In this document: piece after piece, positions 1 to 8,595 of the stretch | Layout of the letters: each line of letters starts with the position of its first letter | Numbering within the stretch: the stretch's first letter is position 1 | Assembly: GCA_020634755.1 (NCBI GenBank) | Contig: JACKBC010000004.1 | Location: 124,001 to 188,000 of the forward strand | Length of the DNA stretch: 64,000 bases | Direction: 5' to 3' | Source of the DNA: Caldilineaceae bacterium | Lineage (GTDB): Bacteria; Chloroflexota; Anaerolineae; Caldilineales; Caldilineaceae | Translations under genes and position numbers: made by a program | Notes under the pieces: model-generated | Seen by the model: only the letters and a program-made list of their open reading frames with translations | What the model was told of the DNA's origin: nothing | Database searches by the model: none

Positions 1-1
1 C

Positions 2-1537
2 ACGGTCATCGAAAAGTATCACCTTCTTTTTGTAGAAGGCTGTCTGAAAATGGGTATCACCTTTGACTGCTATACCCACACCGACACGCAAAACCATTGG
101 GACGTGACGCACAAAATGTTTCTGCGCCACTTAGAATATAAGTATCTTTACACGGATACCCAGCGCCAGCTTTTTGATGCGCAGGCCGGACGGTTTTTGG
201 CCGACCGCTATGTAGAAGGCACTTGCCCATTTTGCGGTTACGAAGACGCCCGCGGCGACCAGTGCGACAACTGCGGACGCCTATATGATGCGCTGGAGCT
301 AAAGAATCCACGCTCCAAACTAACCGGCAACACGGACTTAGAAATTCGTGAAACCGAGCACTTTTTTATGGACATGGCCAAAATGAACCAGCCGCTGCTC
401 GACTGGATCGGCCACGGCAAAGAGCATTGGCGGCCCAATGTGCTCAACTTTACGCGCGGCCAACTTGAGCTGCGCGAATTGCGCGGCCGCCCCATTACGC
501 GCGACATAGAGTGGGGCATTACCGTGCCGGTGGCGGGCTACGAAAACAAGCGCATCTACGTCTGGTACGATGCTGTGATCGGCTATTTGAGCGCCGCCAT
601 CGAATGGGCCAAAATCTCTGGCAACGACGAAGCGTGGCGTGAATGGTGGGACGCCGATGTGAACCCAAACGCCCAAATTTACAACTTTATTGGCAAGGAC
701 AACATTCCCTTCCACACCATCATTTGGCCCGGCATGTTGCAGGCGTACAGTGTGGGTGATGAACATCTGAATCTGCCCTATGACGTGCCCGCCAACGAAT
801 ATTTGACCATTGGGGGCGAGCAGTTCAGCACCAGCCGCGGACGCGTTATCGGCTGGAATACGGTGTTGGCCGAATATCAGCCCGATGCTTGGCGCTACGT
901 GCTGACCGCGCTGGCGCCTGAAACATCTGACGTAGAATTCACCTGGGATGACTTCCGTGAGCGCATCAATAGCGAACTGGTGGCCAACTGGGGCAACCTG
1001 GTCAACCGCGTCATGGGCTTTGCCTACAAGCGCTTTGATGGCGCCATCCCCACACCCGGCCCGCTGGATGACGTGGATCAAACGCTGCTCAACGACATTC
1101 GCAGTGGCTTTGAAAGCGTGGGCGCGCTTTACGAAGCTGTCAAGCTCAAGAATACGCTGGCCGAAGTGCGCCGACTGAGCCAGCGCGTCAACCAATACCT
1201 GAATGACAAAGCGCCCTGGCACTCGATTAAGGAGGACCCGGCCGCGGCGGCCACCTCCATTTATGTAGCCCTTCAGGCCATTGACTGGCTCAAGCTCATG
1301 TGGGCGCCCATTTTGCCCCACAGCAGCGAACAGATCCACCAGATGATGGGCTATGACTCAACGCTTTTTGGTCGCCAATACACCGAGACCGTGGCCGACG
1401 CCCGCGGCGCGCACGTGGTGCTGCGCTACGATCACAATGACGCAATAGGCGCTTGGGAAGCAGAGACGCTGCCGGCTGGTCAAGCGTTGAGGGAGCCCAG
1501 CGCGCTCTTTATTAAGCTTGAGGAAGAAGCAGTGTAA
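2..1537 (+). CDS. metG: Methionyl-tRNA synthetase, 5' end cut by window edge
   Basis: Cytoplasmic class I aminoacyl-tRNA synthetase that charges tRNA-Met. The frame is open from base 2, so the N-terminus and the HIGH motif lie outside the window; the first internal ATG (base 50) is not the real start. Visible in order: GITFDCYTHTDT; a four-Cys zinc knuckle (CPFCG then CDNCG); the WYDAVIGYL and GKDNIPFH catalytic-core segments; FSTSRG, the KMSKS-loop equivalent; then a helical anticodon-binding domain. The protein stops after that domain, with no Trbp111-type C-terminal tRNA-binding extension, which many bacterial MetRS proteins have. The next gene is 130 bp away with a hairpin between, so this is probably the last gene of its transcript. 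Confidence 0.95.
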   Translation, partial: TVIEKYHLLFVEGCLKMGITFDCYTHTDTQNHWDVTHKMFLRHLEYKYLYTDTQRQLFDAQAGRFLADRYVEGTCPFCGYEDARGDQCDNCGRLYDALELKNPRSKLTGNTDLEIRETEHFFMDMAKMNQPLLDWIGHGKEHWRPNVLNFTRGQLELRELRGRPITRDIEWGITVPVAGYENKRIYVWYDAVIGYLSAAIEWAKISGNDEAWREWWDADVNPNAQIYNFIGKDNIPFHTIIWPGMLQAYSVGDEHLNLPYDVPANEYLTIGGEQFSTSRGRVIGWNTVLAEYQPDAWRYVLTALAPETSDVEFTWDDFRERINSELVANWGNLVNRVMGFAYKRFDGAIPTPGPLDDVDQTLLNDIRSGFESVGALYEAVKLKNTLAEVRRLSQRVNQYLNDKAPWHSIKEDPAAAATSIYVALQAIDWLKLMWAPILPHSSEQIHQMMGYDSTLFGRQYTETVADARGAHVVLRYDHNDAIGAWEAETLPAGQALREPSALFIKLEEEAV

Positions 1538-1568
1538 GCCGCTCCTCCCCATTCCCGCACTTCGTGCT

Positions 1569-1609
1569 CCGTTCGCCCTCCTCTCCACGAGCAGAGAGGA
1601 GGGGAACGG
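1569..1609. terminator. Hairpin after metG
   Basis: Inverted repeat with arms of about 16 bases (CCGTTCGCCCTCCTCTC against GAGAGGAGGGGAACGG, one bulge) around an 8-base loop. It has no T-run, so it may be a repeat palindrome rather than an intrinsic terminator. It lies 31 bases past the metG stop. Confidence 0.45.
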
Positions 1610-1666
1610 CAGGAGAGGTCCATCCGCCCAATATCATCCATCTTCCCCAATCCCATTTCGTCATCC

Positions 1667-3244
1667 ATGCCTAAATCACCTGCCGACATCTTGCTAATCC
1701 AACATCCCCGCCGCTGGCTAACCGTCATTGTGGCGGTCTATTTGATTGTTGCCACGCTTTTCGCCCTTTATACGCCACCGTGGCAGAACCCAGATGAACC
1801 GGCCCACTACAACTATATTGCCCACATTGCCGCCGGCCACGGTCTGCCCGTGTTGCAAATGGGCGACTATGACCAAGCGTTGCGCGATGAGTTGACCACT
1901 TTGCACTTTCCGCCGGAACGCTCCATTGCGGCGCTGCGTTATGAAAATTACCAGCCGCCACTCTACTATGTGACGGCAGCGCCCGTCTTCTGGCTCGCAC
2001 AGCAATTGGGCAGCGCGCAACCGCTTATCTGGCTGCGGCTGTATGACGTGCTGTTGGGCGCCTGCTCGCTGCTGCTGCTCTATGCTTGTTTGGACGCGGC
2101 CTTTCCGCAAACCCCATCCATTGCCCTGGCGGCCACAGCCTTCAGCGCGCTGCTGCCCATGCACATAGCCATGAACGCCGCCGTAAACAATGACGGCCTG
2201 GCCGAGCTGCTGCTGCTGGCGGCCATGCTCACGCTGTTGCGCTGGATGGCCGCGCGCTTCAATGGCGACGCAGCCAATCCACGGCTATTACTGCTGCTGG
2301 GCGTGCTGCTGGGGCTGGGGTTGCTGACCAAGATTTATGCATATGCACTGCTGCCAGTCTGTTTGCTCGGCGTGTTGATGACCGAATGGCGTCTGGCCTT
2401 GGGCGATTTGGGCCGCAAGATTGGCGCCGCGGTGCAACCATTGGTCACAGTTTTAATTCCAGCGGTGCTGATTGGCATTCCGCTCTGGCTGCGCAACGCG
2501 CTCAATTATGGCTGGCGCGATCCGCTGGGGCTGAACTGGCATGATCAGGTAGTGGTGGGGCAGGTGACCACGGCCCAATGGCTGGCGCAGAATGGCTGGC
2601 CCGCCTATTGGCAGCGGGCCTGGGATTTCACCTTTAAGAGCTTTTGGGGCGTCTTTGGCTGGCTGGGCCTCTTTGTGGACGGACGCATTTATACGGCGCT
2701 GCTGCTCTTTTCCACCGTGCTAATGGTGGGTACGCTGTGGATTGTGGGCCGAACAAGCCTACGCTGGGGCAAACTCTCTGCCATGCGCCAGCAAGTCGCG
2801 CTGCTCTTTGGGCTCATGCTGCTGGCGGTGCTGGCTAGTTATGCACTCTATAACTTGAAGTTTGTGCAGCACCAGGGGCGCTATCTCTTTTGGGGGCTGT
2901 TGCCCATCAGCGCCCTCATGGCGGCGGGTTGGCGCGCAATGACGCGCTGGCCACCGGCGCTGGCGGCCATGCTGGTGGTGGGTGGATTGAGCGTCTGGCT
3001 GGCATTGGGTGACAATATGAACAAGTGGACGCTGCTCAGCGGCGGGCTGATTGGCATGCTAATTTTGTTGCAGCCATTACTGTTTTCCGGTTGGTCAAAT
3101 GGTATAGTGCAAAGGGCTGCGCCAACATTGGCCCAAAGCGCCTTTCTGCCATTTTTGCGCGCCGCGGCATGGTGCGCGCCCTTTTTGCTGCTCATCGTGC
3201 TAAATTTGGTCTGTCTATTTTGGTTTATTGTGCCCATGTTATAA
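1667..3244 (+). CDS. Polytopic membrane glycosyltransferase, GT-C/PMT-like
   Basis: 525-residue integral membrane protein with roughly 10-12 hydrophobic segments. After the first membrane span comes NPDEPAHYNYI, an acidic loop typical of GT-C enzymes (ArnT/PMT/DUF2142 type), then QPPLYY, another hallmark. Family members transfer sugars from polyprenyl-phosphate donors to lipids or proteins on the outer face of the membrane; the substrate cannot be read here. The ATG has no clear Shine-Dalgarno, so the start is moderately sure. The stop codon overlaps the left 8-bp repeat flanking a MITE-like element (3251-3415), so that insertion sits exactly at the 3' end of the gene. Confidence 0.75.
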   Translation: MPKSPADILLIQHPRRWLTVIVAVYLIVATLFALYTPPWQNPDEPAHYNYIAHIAAGHGLPVLQMGDYDQALRDELTTLHFPPERSIAALRYENYQPPLYYVTAAPVFWLAQQLGSAQPLIWLRLYDVLLGACSLLLLYACLDAAFPQTPSIALAATAFSALLPMHIAMNAAVNNDGLAELLLLAAMLTLLRWMAARFNGDAANPRLLLLLGVLLGLGLLTKIYAYALLPVCLLGVLMTEWRLALGDLGRKIGAAVQPLVTVLIPAVLIGIPLWLRNALNYGWRDPLGLNWHDQVVVGQVTTAQWLAQNGWPAYWQRAWDFTFKSFWGVFGWLGLFVDGRIYTALLLFSTVLMVGTLWIVGRTSLRWGKLSAMRQQVALLFGLMLLAVLASYALYNLKFVQHQGRYLFWGLLPISALMAAGWRAMTRWPPALAAMLVVGGLSVWLALGDNMNKWTLLSGGLIGMLILLQPLLFSGWSNGIVQRAAPTLAQSAFLPFLRAAAWCAPFLLLIVLNLVCLFWFIVPML

Positions 3245-3250
3245 GCAATT

Positions 3251-3415
3251 GAGGGGTGTGCATAATTCCTTGCTCGAGTGGACATTTATTCGTGGATTCA
3301 CGTGCGACCCACTACCCGTGAAAGTGGCTCTTGTACGGTTGCCATGGTGGGCAGGGCGACGCACGCTAAGCGTCCCTACTCGGCTGCTATACGTATGCCT
3401 CACTTATGCCTCCCT
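3251..3415. mobile_element. MITE-like element, GTGTGCATAA family, copy 1
   Basis: Begins GAGGGGTGTGCATAATTC, matching the start of the element at 44719, and carries degenerate GTGCGAC-CAC and GCGACGCAC motifs inside. The right end (TTATGCCTCCCT) is a decayed inverted copy of the left. It is bounded by AAGCAATT (3243-3250) and AAGCAACT (3416-3423), an apparent 8-bp target duplication with one change. No coding capacity. Confidence 0.6.
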
Positions 3416-3458
3416 AAGCAACTGGGCCTGTGCTATGAGCCGAAGTTTTAAATAAACT

Positions 3459-5306
3459 ATGCAAACAACTTTCCCAACCACTTATCATACCCCGCGCCGC
3501 ATTCGGCGTACGCCGCTGGATTTTGCCGCCATCTTTATGGGGCTGCTGCTGTTGACGTTGGTGGTGAGCGTGGCGTTTTGGCAATTCTGGTATGCCAACC
3601 GCATTTTTGGCGGTGTTAGCGTGGCGGGCATCCCCGTGGGCGGCATGACGCGCTCCAACGCACTGCGCTTGCTGAACCGCGAGCTGCAACCGTATCCGCT
3701 GCCGCCGGTAGCGCTGAGTTACGGTAACGAGCAGTGGCCTTTGCTGTTGAATGACGCCAGCCGTCCGGCGGCCCTAAATGCCAATGTAGATCTCGTCAGC
3801 GCAGTCAATGCCGCCTACCTCATGGGGCGCGACGGTCCGCTGCGAACGCGCATTGGCGAACAGCTGGGTCTGCTGCTGGTGGGGGGTGAAATTACGCCAC
3901 ACGTTGCTTTTGAACCCGGTCAGCTGCGCCAGGCCGTGGCCCAAATTGCGGCGCAGATTCGTCATCCGGCGCAGGCGGGCAGCCAGGTGGGCAATGTCAT
4001 AATCGAAGCGCGCTCCGGTGTAGATGTGGATGTAGAGCAGACGCTCGATGCCCTGCTCTTGGCTTTACAACATGAAGTGACGCCGAATAAGCCGTTGGTA
4101 GTGCCCGTGGCGGCTCGCCCCATTTTGCCGCCGGAAACCGTGGTTCAACCCAGCACGGCTGAAGTCAGCCAGCCTACTTTGTCGCCGCTACGCCTGGTCG
4201 ATCCGAAATTTGGCCTGGAAATGGCCATTGATCCCAGCGAGCTAAACGGCCTGCTCTTCTCCCAGCAGCCACTCAGCGTGGACCCGGATCGGGTATACAA
4301 TTTTGTCCAACAGTGGGCCGCACAAATCGACGTATCAGCGCGTGACGCTCGTCTGCAATTCAATCCCGATACCGGCACCGTCAACATTTTACAAACCAGC
4401 CAAAGCGGCCGCGTGCTCAACATCGAAAAGAGCGCCTCGGCCATTCAAAATGCGCTGGAAACGGGACGCGCCCAAGCCGAATTGGTCATCGACGACGTAG
4501 CGCCAGCTGTGGATATGAACAACATCCCCAACATGGGCATCCGCGAGCTGGTGGCCAGCGGCAGCACTTATTTTGCCGGCAGCAGCGCGGCCCGTGTGCG
4601 CAACATAGAAGTGGCGGCATCCAAGCTCGAAGGGGTCGTGATTCCGCCTGGTAAAGTTTTCAGCTTTAACCAAAATGTACAGGACGTGAGCGCGGCCAAT
4701 GGCTTTGAAGATTCGCTGATTATTTGGGGAGACCAGACGGCGGTCGGCGTGGGCGGTGGTGTGTGCCAAGTCAGCACCACGGTTTTTCGAGCGGCCTACA
4801 ACGGTGGCATGCCCATTGTAGAGCGCTACAATCATGGCTACGTGGTGAGCTGGTATGGCGCGCCCGGCCTGGATGCCACGATTTATACGCCCACGGTCGA
4901 CTTTAAATTCCGCAACGATACCGACGCCTATCTGCTCATTGACCCGGTGGTGGATGCCATCAATGGCGTTATTACCATGAATTTCTACGGCACCAGCCCC
5001 AATCGCCAGGTCACCATTGATGAGCCGGTACAGACCGATATTATTCAGCCCGAGCCGCCCAAATATACGATCGATGAAACGCTGGCCGCCGGCCAACGCA
5101 AGCAGGTCGAATGGCAAGCGCAGGGCATGACGGTTGAGGTGACGCGCACCATTGTGGAAAATGGGGAAACGCGCACCGATACGCTCAAGAGTAAGTATCG
5201 GCCGTGGCAGGCCGTCTTTCTCGTAGGCCCCGGCACAGACGTTCCAGCTACGCCCGTACCCGCAGAAGGCGAAACGACTGAAGACGCAACCACAACAGGT
5301 GGTTAA
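3459..5306 (+). CDS. VanW family protein with peptidoglycan-binding-like N-domain
   Basis: 615 residues. A single N-terminal membrane anchor (about residues 22-44) follows a basic cytoplasmic stub, so the rest is exported. The NRIFGGVSVAGIPVGGMTR segment starts the putative PG_binding_4-type region typical of VanW proteins. The VanW domain follows at about 370-505 (PPGKVFSFNQNV, GVGGGVCQVSTTVFRAA, ERYNHGYVVSWYG). The end (about 530-595) resembles a G5-type beta domain, then a Thr/Pro/Glu tail. VanW is linked to some glycopeptide-resistance clusters, but its biochemical role is unknown and such proteins are common in Chloroflexota and Firmicutes without resistance. A cell-envelope role is the safest reading. 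It converges on the herA-like gene, 11 bp away. Confidence 0.85.
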   Translation: MQTTFPTTYHTPRRIRRTPLDFAAIFMGLLLLTLVVSVAFWQFWYANRIFGGVSVAGIPVGGMTRSNALRLLNRELQPYPLPPVALSYGNEQWPLLLNDASRPAALNANVDLVSAVNAAYLMGRDGPLRTRIGEQLGLLLVGGEITPHVAFEPGQLRQAVAQIAAQIRHPAQAGSQVGNVIIEARSGVDVDVEQTLDALLLALQHEVTPNKPLVVPVAARPILPPETVVQPSTAEVSQPTLSPLRLVDPKFGLEMAIDPSELNGLLFSQQPLSVDPDRVYNFVQQWAAQIDVSARDARLQFNPDTGTVNILQTSQSGRVLNIEKSASAIQNALETGRAQAELVIDDVAPAVDMNNIPNMGIRELVASGSTYFAGSSAARVRNIEVAASKLEGVVIPPGKVFSFNQNVQDVSAANGFEDSLIIWGDQTAVGVGGGVCQVSTTVFRAAYNGGMPIVERYNHGYVVSWYGAPGLDATIYTPTVDFKFRNDTDAYLLIDPVVDAINGVITMNFYGTSPNRQVTIDEPVQTDIIQPEPPKYTIDETLAAGQRKQVEWQAQGMTVEVTRTIVENGETRTDTLKSKYRPWQAVFLVGPGTDVPATPVPAEGETTEDATTTGG

Positions 5307-5317
5307 TCTGCTTTGCC

Positions 5318-7018
5318 TTACGAAACTCCTCGCCCGCGCGACCTCGACGTGGCAAAGAGCATATCCGGATCTTCGTCAAAGTCGTGCATGGCGCTGGCCA
5401 CCGGCGCGCTGTCGCGTTCATCTTGACCGGCGCGGTCGCTCTCGAACCACTGCTGCCACTCGGCTGGTGCATCCACACTTTGGCCACCATGCTGCGTTAA
5501 GCGGGTGCGCACGCGCAACATGACCGGCGTGTTGACGCTGGCCCCGCTGACAATCACCTGCCCTTTGCTCAAGCTGGGCAGCTCTTTGAGCAGATCGCGG
5601 CCCACGCTTTCCACCGATTCAGCAATGCGATTCTGATCGATGGGGTTGGTAATGCGCATAATGCACTGGGTCATACACTGGCTCAGCACGTCCGAGTCCA
5701 GCTTGCCCGGCCGCTGGCTGATCAGCCCGATGCTGACGCCAAACTTGCGTCCCTCGCTCAATATCTGCTTGAGTACGTCCGAACTGACCGCATCGGCATT
5801 GGCCGGCGCATAGTTGTGCGCCTCTTCCAGCAAACAAAAAACCGGAAAGGGAATATATCCTTTGTCGCCACGCGCCACTTTGCCCTTGGCCGTATCCATG
5901 CGCGCCTGGTAGACCCGCCGCAGCAGCGTAGCCGCAATCACCTGCTGCTCGCGCTGGTCCACCTCGTTGAGCTGTAAGACGGTACATTGGCCAGGCCGGA
6001 ACAGCTCTTCCAGCTCCAAATTCTCAAAATCGTTAAAAATGCGGCTATTTTTGAGTACGCTGCCCAGCCGCCAGATCAGCGCGCCGGTGGTTGGGTCTTC
6101 CTCAGTAACGCCGGTCTCTTCATCACGCGGGCCTTCGCCCGTTTCGCGCACCGACTGCATAAACTGTTCCAGCGTGTAGCCACCGCTGCGATACGATCGT
6201 TGGGCATGGGCAAACGCGCGCGAAAGCTGATAGTGCATCTTGTCCGACAAATTGGGCAGCAGATAGCGCAGGTCGGCCAGCGTCAGCGTGTCGATGCGCA
6301 CGCGCACGTCGTCCGGCCGGAAGATGCGCACCCGCGGCTTGTAGTTGCCCTCGCTAAAGGCGGGCAGATTCTGCATCCCCTGCAGCGTGTCGTATTCGCC
6401 GTGCGGATCGACGATCAGCACCGAGGCGCGGTTGTAGGGCATCATCATCTCTTCTAGCAGCACGCCGGCCAAATAGCTCTTGCCTGAGCCGGTGCTGGCA
6501 ATAATGGCCAAATGGGTGGAGGTAAAGCCGCGCACGTCTAGCGCCACAGGCACGGCGTCCGGCGCCCGGGAAAGCAGACTGCCCAGGTGGGCGCTGCCGA
6601 GTTGCGCTTTTTCGCCTTTGCTCAGCACCTGGGTCAGCAGCGCGTCATCGGCAATGTAGACCGGCGCACCGCCCACCGGCGGCACGCGTGGGTTAATAAA
6701 GTCGCCCATGCTGGCGCTGTGGTAGCCCAGCACGGCCACGGTGATTTCAAAGAGTTCACTTTCCGGGCTGTCATAGCCCAGCAGTTCGGCCACCTCATTG
6801 GGCGGCACGCCCGGGTCGGCCATAAAGCTATCGGGAAAGAGCTTGACCGACGCCCGCGCCGTCACCCGCCCAATGATCTGGCGCGTCTCGCCGTCTACAT
6901 CGGTGATGTAGTAAACAAACTCGCCGTGCTTCACCCGCCGCTCTGGATCCGGTGCAATAAAGGTAAATTCGTGGGGCGTCTCGCCCGGTCCCTTGACGGT
7001 GCCGATTGGTTGGTTCAT
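5318..7018 (-). CDS. HerA-like ATPase / DNA translocase
   Basis: 566-residue ATPase of the HerA/FtsK superfamily (DUF87). The first 130 residues look like the beta-barrel HAS domain. Walker A is ASTGSGKSY (about 174-182). VDPHGEYD follows, then a Walker B of the form VFCLLEEAHNY (about 390), SRQRPGK-type sensor text (ISQRPGKLD) and a C-terminal arginine region. HerA hexamers translocate DNA and work with the nuclease NurA in archaeal end resection; some bacterial HerA proteins pair with SIR2 or DUF4297 in defence. No nuclease gene is adjacent, so housekeeping DNA repair or segregation is as likely as defence. The start at 7018 has GGAAGCAGG about 12 bases upstream. Confidence 0.88.
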   Translation of the reverse strand: MNQPIGTVKGPGETPHEFTFIAPDPERRVKHGEFVYYITDVDGETRQIIGRVTARASVKLFPDSFMADPGVPPNEVAELLGYDSPESELFEITVAVLGYHSASMGDFINPRVPPVGGAPVYIADDALLTQVLSKGEKAQLGSAHLGSLLSRAPDAVPVALDVRGFTSTHLAIIASTGSGKSYLAGVLLEEMMMPYNRASVLIVDPHGEYDTLQGMQNLPAFSEGNYKPRVRIFRPDDVRVRIDTLTLADLRYLLPNLSDKMHYQLSRAFAHAQRSYRSGGYTLEQFMQSVRETGEGPRDEETGVTEEDPTTGALIWRLGSVLKNSRIFNDFENLELEELFRPGQCTVLQLNEVDQREQQVIAATLLRRVYQARMDTAKGKVARGDKGYIPFPVFCLLEEAHNYAPANADAVSSDVLKQILSEGRKFGVSIGLISQRPGKLDSDVLSQCMTQCIMRITNPIDQNRIAESVESVGRDLLKELPSLSKGQVIVSGASVNTPVMLRVRTRLTQHGGQSVDAPAEWQQWFESDRAGQDERDSAPVASAMHDFDEDPDMLFATSRSRGRGVS

Positions 7019-7390
7019 GATGCATCATACCTGCTTCCCATTAGAACATTTGACTGGTCCAAGTATAAAGCTATGTTGGGGGTTTGCCGAAATCTACGGC
7101 CAAGCTTGTATAAGCATCCACCGTTGAATAGCTTCTGGGGTTGGGGTTGTCCTATTTATGGTTTAAGATAGAGAAAAATGTACCAACATGATAAATAAAT
7201 TATCCGATTTACGCAGCGTCAGCGGTTCGACAGGATAGAGCAGTCTGGCTGACCAAGCGGTTTTTACGCTAGTGCCGCGAACATTTTATTTTTAGAAATT
7301 CCGTATGACTTTTGCTCAAGTTGCGATTTCTAGAAATTAAGCGGCCAGACAACGAGGCTTGCGTAAGTCCTACGTCAGAGGAAGCAGAAA
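7019..7390. other. Gene-free stretch with a TTACGCA element
   Basis: Divergent intergenic region between the HerA-like gene and the threonine dehydratase. It must hold both promoters, but I cannot place them convincingly. Most of it (7208-7367) is a repeat element listed separately. Confidence 0.5.
7208..7367. repeat. TTACGCA...TGCGTAA element, long copy
   Basis: The left end TTTACGCAGCGTCAGCGGTTCG matches 19138-19160 almost exactly. The right end GGCTTGCGTAAG matches 19181-19191 and, inverted, 58830-58841. The ends are inverted repeats (TTACGCA/TGCGTAA). At about 160 bp this looks like the fuller form; the 19138 copy is 54 bp and may be a deletion derivative. No ORF. No clear target duplication. 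Confidence 0.55.
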
Positions 7391-8353
7391 ATGTCCGAAC
7401 AACCGTTGCCTACCTTTCAAGATGTGCTGCGCGCCAGCCGCACCATTGCGCCCTATCTCAAACCGACGCCGCTGCATCGCTACCCGGCCCTGGACGCGCT
7501 GCTGGGCGCCGAAGTATATGTCAAGCATGAAAACTATCAGCCCATTGGGGCCTTCAAAGTACGCGGCGGCATCAACCTGCTGGCGCATATGTCAGATGCC
7601 GAGCGCGCCCGCGGCGTGGTCACCGCCTCCACCGGCAACCACGGCCAGTCTATTGCCTATGCCGCGGCGCTCTTTGGCGTGCGCTCCACCATTGTGGTGC
7701 CGGAAGGGGCCAACTCAGTCAAGGTGGAGGCCATGCGCAGCTATGGGGCGGATGTGGTCTTTCACGGCGCCAAGTTTGACGACAGCCGCCGCCACGGCGC
7801 AGTGCTGGAGCGCGAGCAGGGCATGCGCTTTGTCTCTTCCGGTGATGAGCCGCTGCTGATTGCCGGTGTGGGCACCCATACGCTGGAAGTGCTGCAAGAA
7901 CAGCCCGATGTGGAAATGGTCTTTGTGCCGGTGGGGGGCGGCAGCGGAGCGGCCGGCGCCTGCTTGGCCGCCAAAGGGGTCAGCCCCCACATTCAGGTCA
8001 TCGGCGTGCAGGCCAGCGCGGCGCCGGCTGCCTTCCGCACTTGGCAGGCGCGGGCGCCACACAGCGCCGATAACACCACGGTGGCCGAGGGGCTAGCCAC
8101 GGCCGAGCCCTTTATGCTGCCCCAGCAGATTCTGTGGCACGATCTGGATGACTTTATTTTGGTGGATGATGATGAACTGCTGGCCGCTGTGCGCACCTAT
8201 CTGGAAAAAGCCAAAACGCTGGCCGAGCCCGCCGGTGCGTCTACATTGGCGGCCGCCCTGCGCATGAAAGAGCAGATCCAGGGCAAGAAGATCGCGCTCA
8301 TCCTCAGCGGCGGCAATATTTCGCCCGAACAGCTGCGGCAGTGCCTGGGATGA
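7391..8353 (+). CDS. Threonine/serine ammonia-lyase, PLP-dependent
   Basis: 320 residues, fold-type II PLP enzyme. Lys56 in GAFKVRGG is the Schiff-base lysine. STGNHGQS (about 80-87) binds the substrate carboxylate, VGGGSGAAG is the PLP-phosphate loop, and SGGN sits near the end. Expected reaction: L-threonine to 2-oxobutyrate plus ammonia, or serine to pyruvate. There is no C-terminal ACT domain, so it resembles the catabolic TdcB type or serine racemase/hydroxyaspartate ammonia-lyase rather than isoleucine-regulated IlvA. The ATG has AGAGGAAG upstream. It stands alone between repeat-rich spacers. Confidence 0.87.
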   Translation: MSEQPLPTFQDVLRASRTIAPYLKPTPLHRYPALDALLGAEVYVKHENYQPIGAFKVRGGINLLAHMSDAERARGVVTASTGNHGQSIAYAAALFGVRSTIVVPEGANSVKVEAMRSYGADVVFHGAKFDDSRRHGAVLEREQGMRFVSSGDEPLLIAGVGTHTLEVLQEQPDVEMVFVPVGGGSGAAGACLAAKGVSPHIQVIGVQASAAPAAFRTWQARAPHSADNTTVAEGLATAEPFMLPQQILWHDLDDFILVDDDELLAAVRTYLEKAKTLAEPAGASTLAAALRMKEQIQGKKIALILSGGNISPEQLRQCLG

Positions 8354-8369
8354 TTTACGATGGACGAAT

Positions 8370-8452
8370 GTAACTATCTAGGTGTTGCCTGAGCTTGTCG
8401 AAGGGAGCACCGGCCTTCGACAAGCTCAGGCCTCGACTAGCTGTATAGTTAC
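8370..8452. repeat. Nested palindrome with GCTTGTCGAAGG core
   Basis: Outer arms GTAACTAT/ATAGTTAC enclose inner arms GCCTGAGCTTGTCGAAGG/CCTTCGACAAGCTCAGGC (8387-8431) around a short loop. The inner palindrome is of a kind found dispersed between genes in many bacteria. It lies just after the dehydratase gene and could also end transcription, though it lacks a T-run. Confidence 0.65.
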
Positions 8453-8460
8453 GGACGAAT

Positions 8461-8507
8461 TACGATTTACGAGCTTCATTCGTCGACGAAATCTCTCGTA
8501 AATCGTA
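8461..8507. repeat. TACGATTTACGAG inverted repeat, copy 1
   Basis: TACGATTTACGAG (8461-8473) is perfectly inverted as CTCGTAAATCGTA (8495-8507). The same 13-mer recurs in spacers near 15790, 17345, 21731, 44653 and 44885. A further half copy (CTCGTAAATC) follows near 8560. Confidence 0.75.
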
Positions 8508-8595
8508 GCTCCAAAACGAAAGCGGGTCCAAACGGAACCAATTTCGTAAACAAGCAAACTCGTAAATCTCAAATCGCAAATTCAAAGAGGTTTTT

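Noticed and set aside
338..1339. Long reverse-strand open frame opposite metG
   Set aside because: It is an out-of-frame shadow of a strongly conserved gene; its translation shows no family motif.
3459..5306. VanW as evidence of vancomycin resistance
   Set aside because: No vanH, vanA/B or vanX genes nearby, and VanW proteins are common without resistance.
7200..7250. tRNA-like GGTTCGA segment
   Set aside because: No cloverleaf pairing around it; the same segment recurs in a dispersed repeat at 19138.
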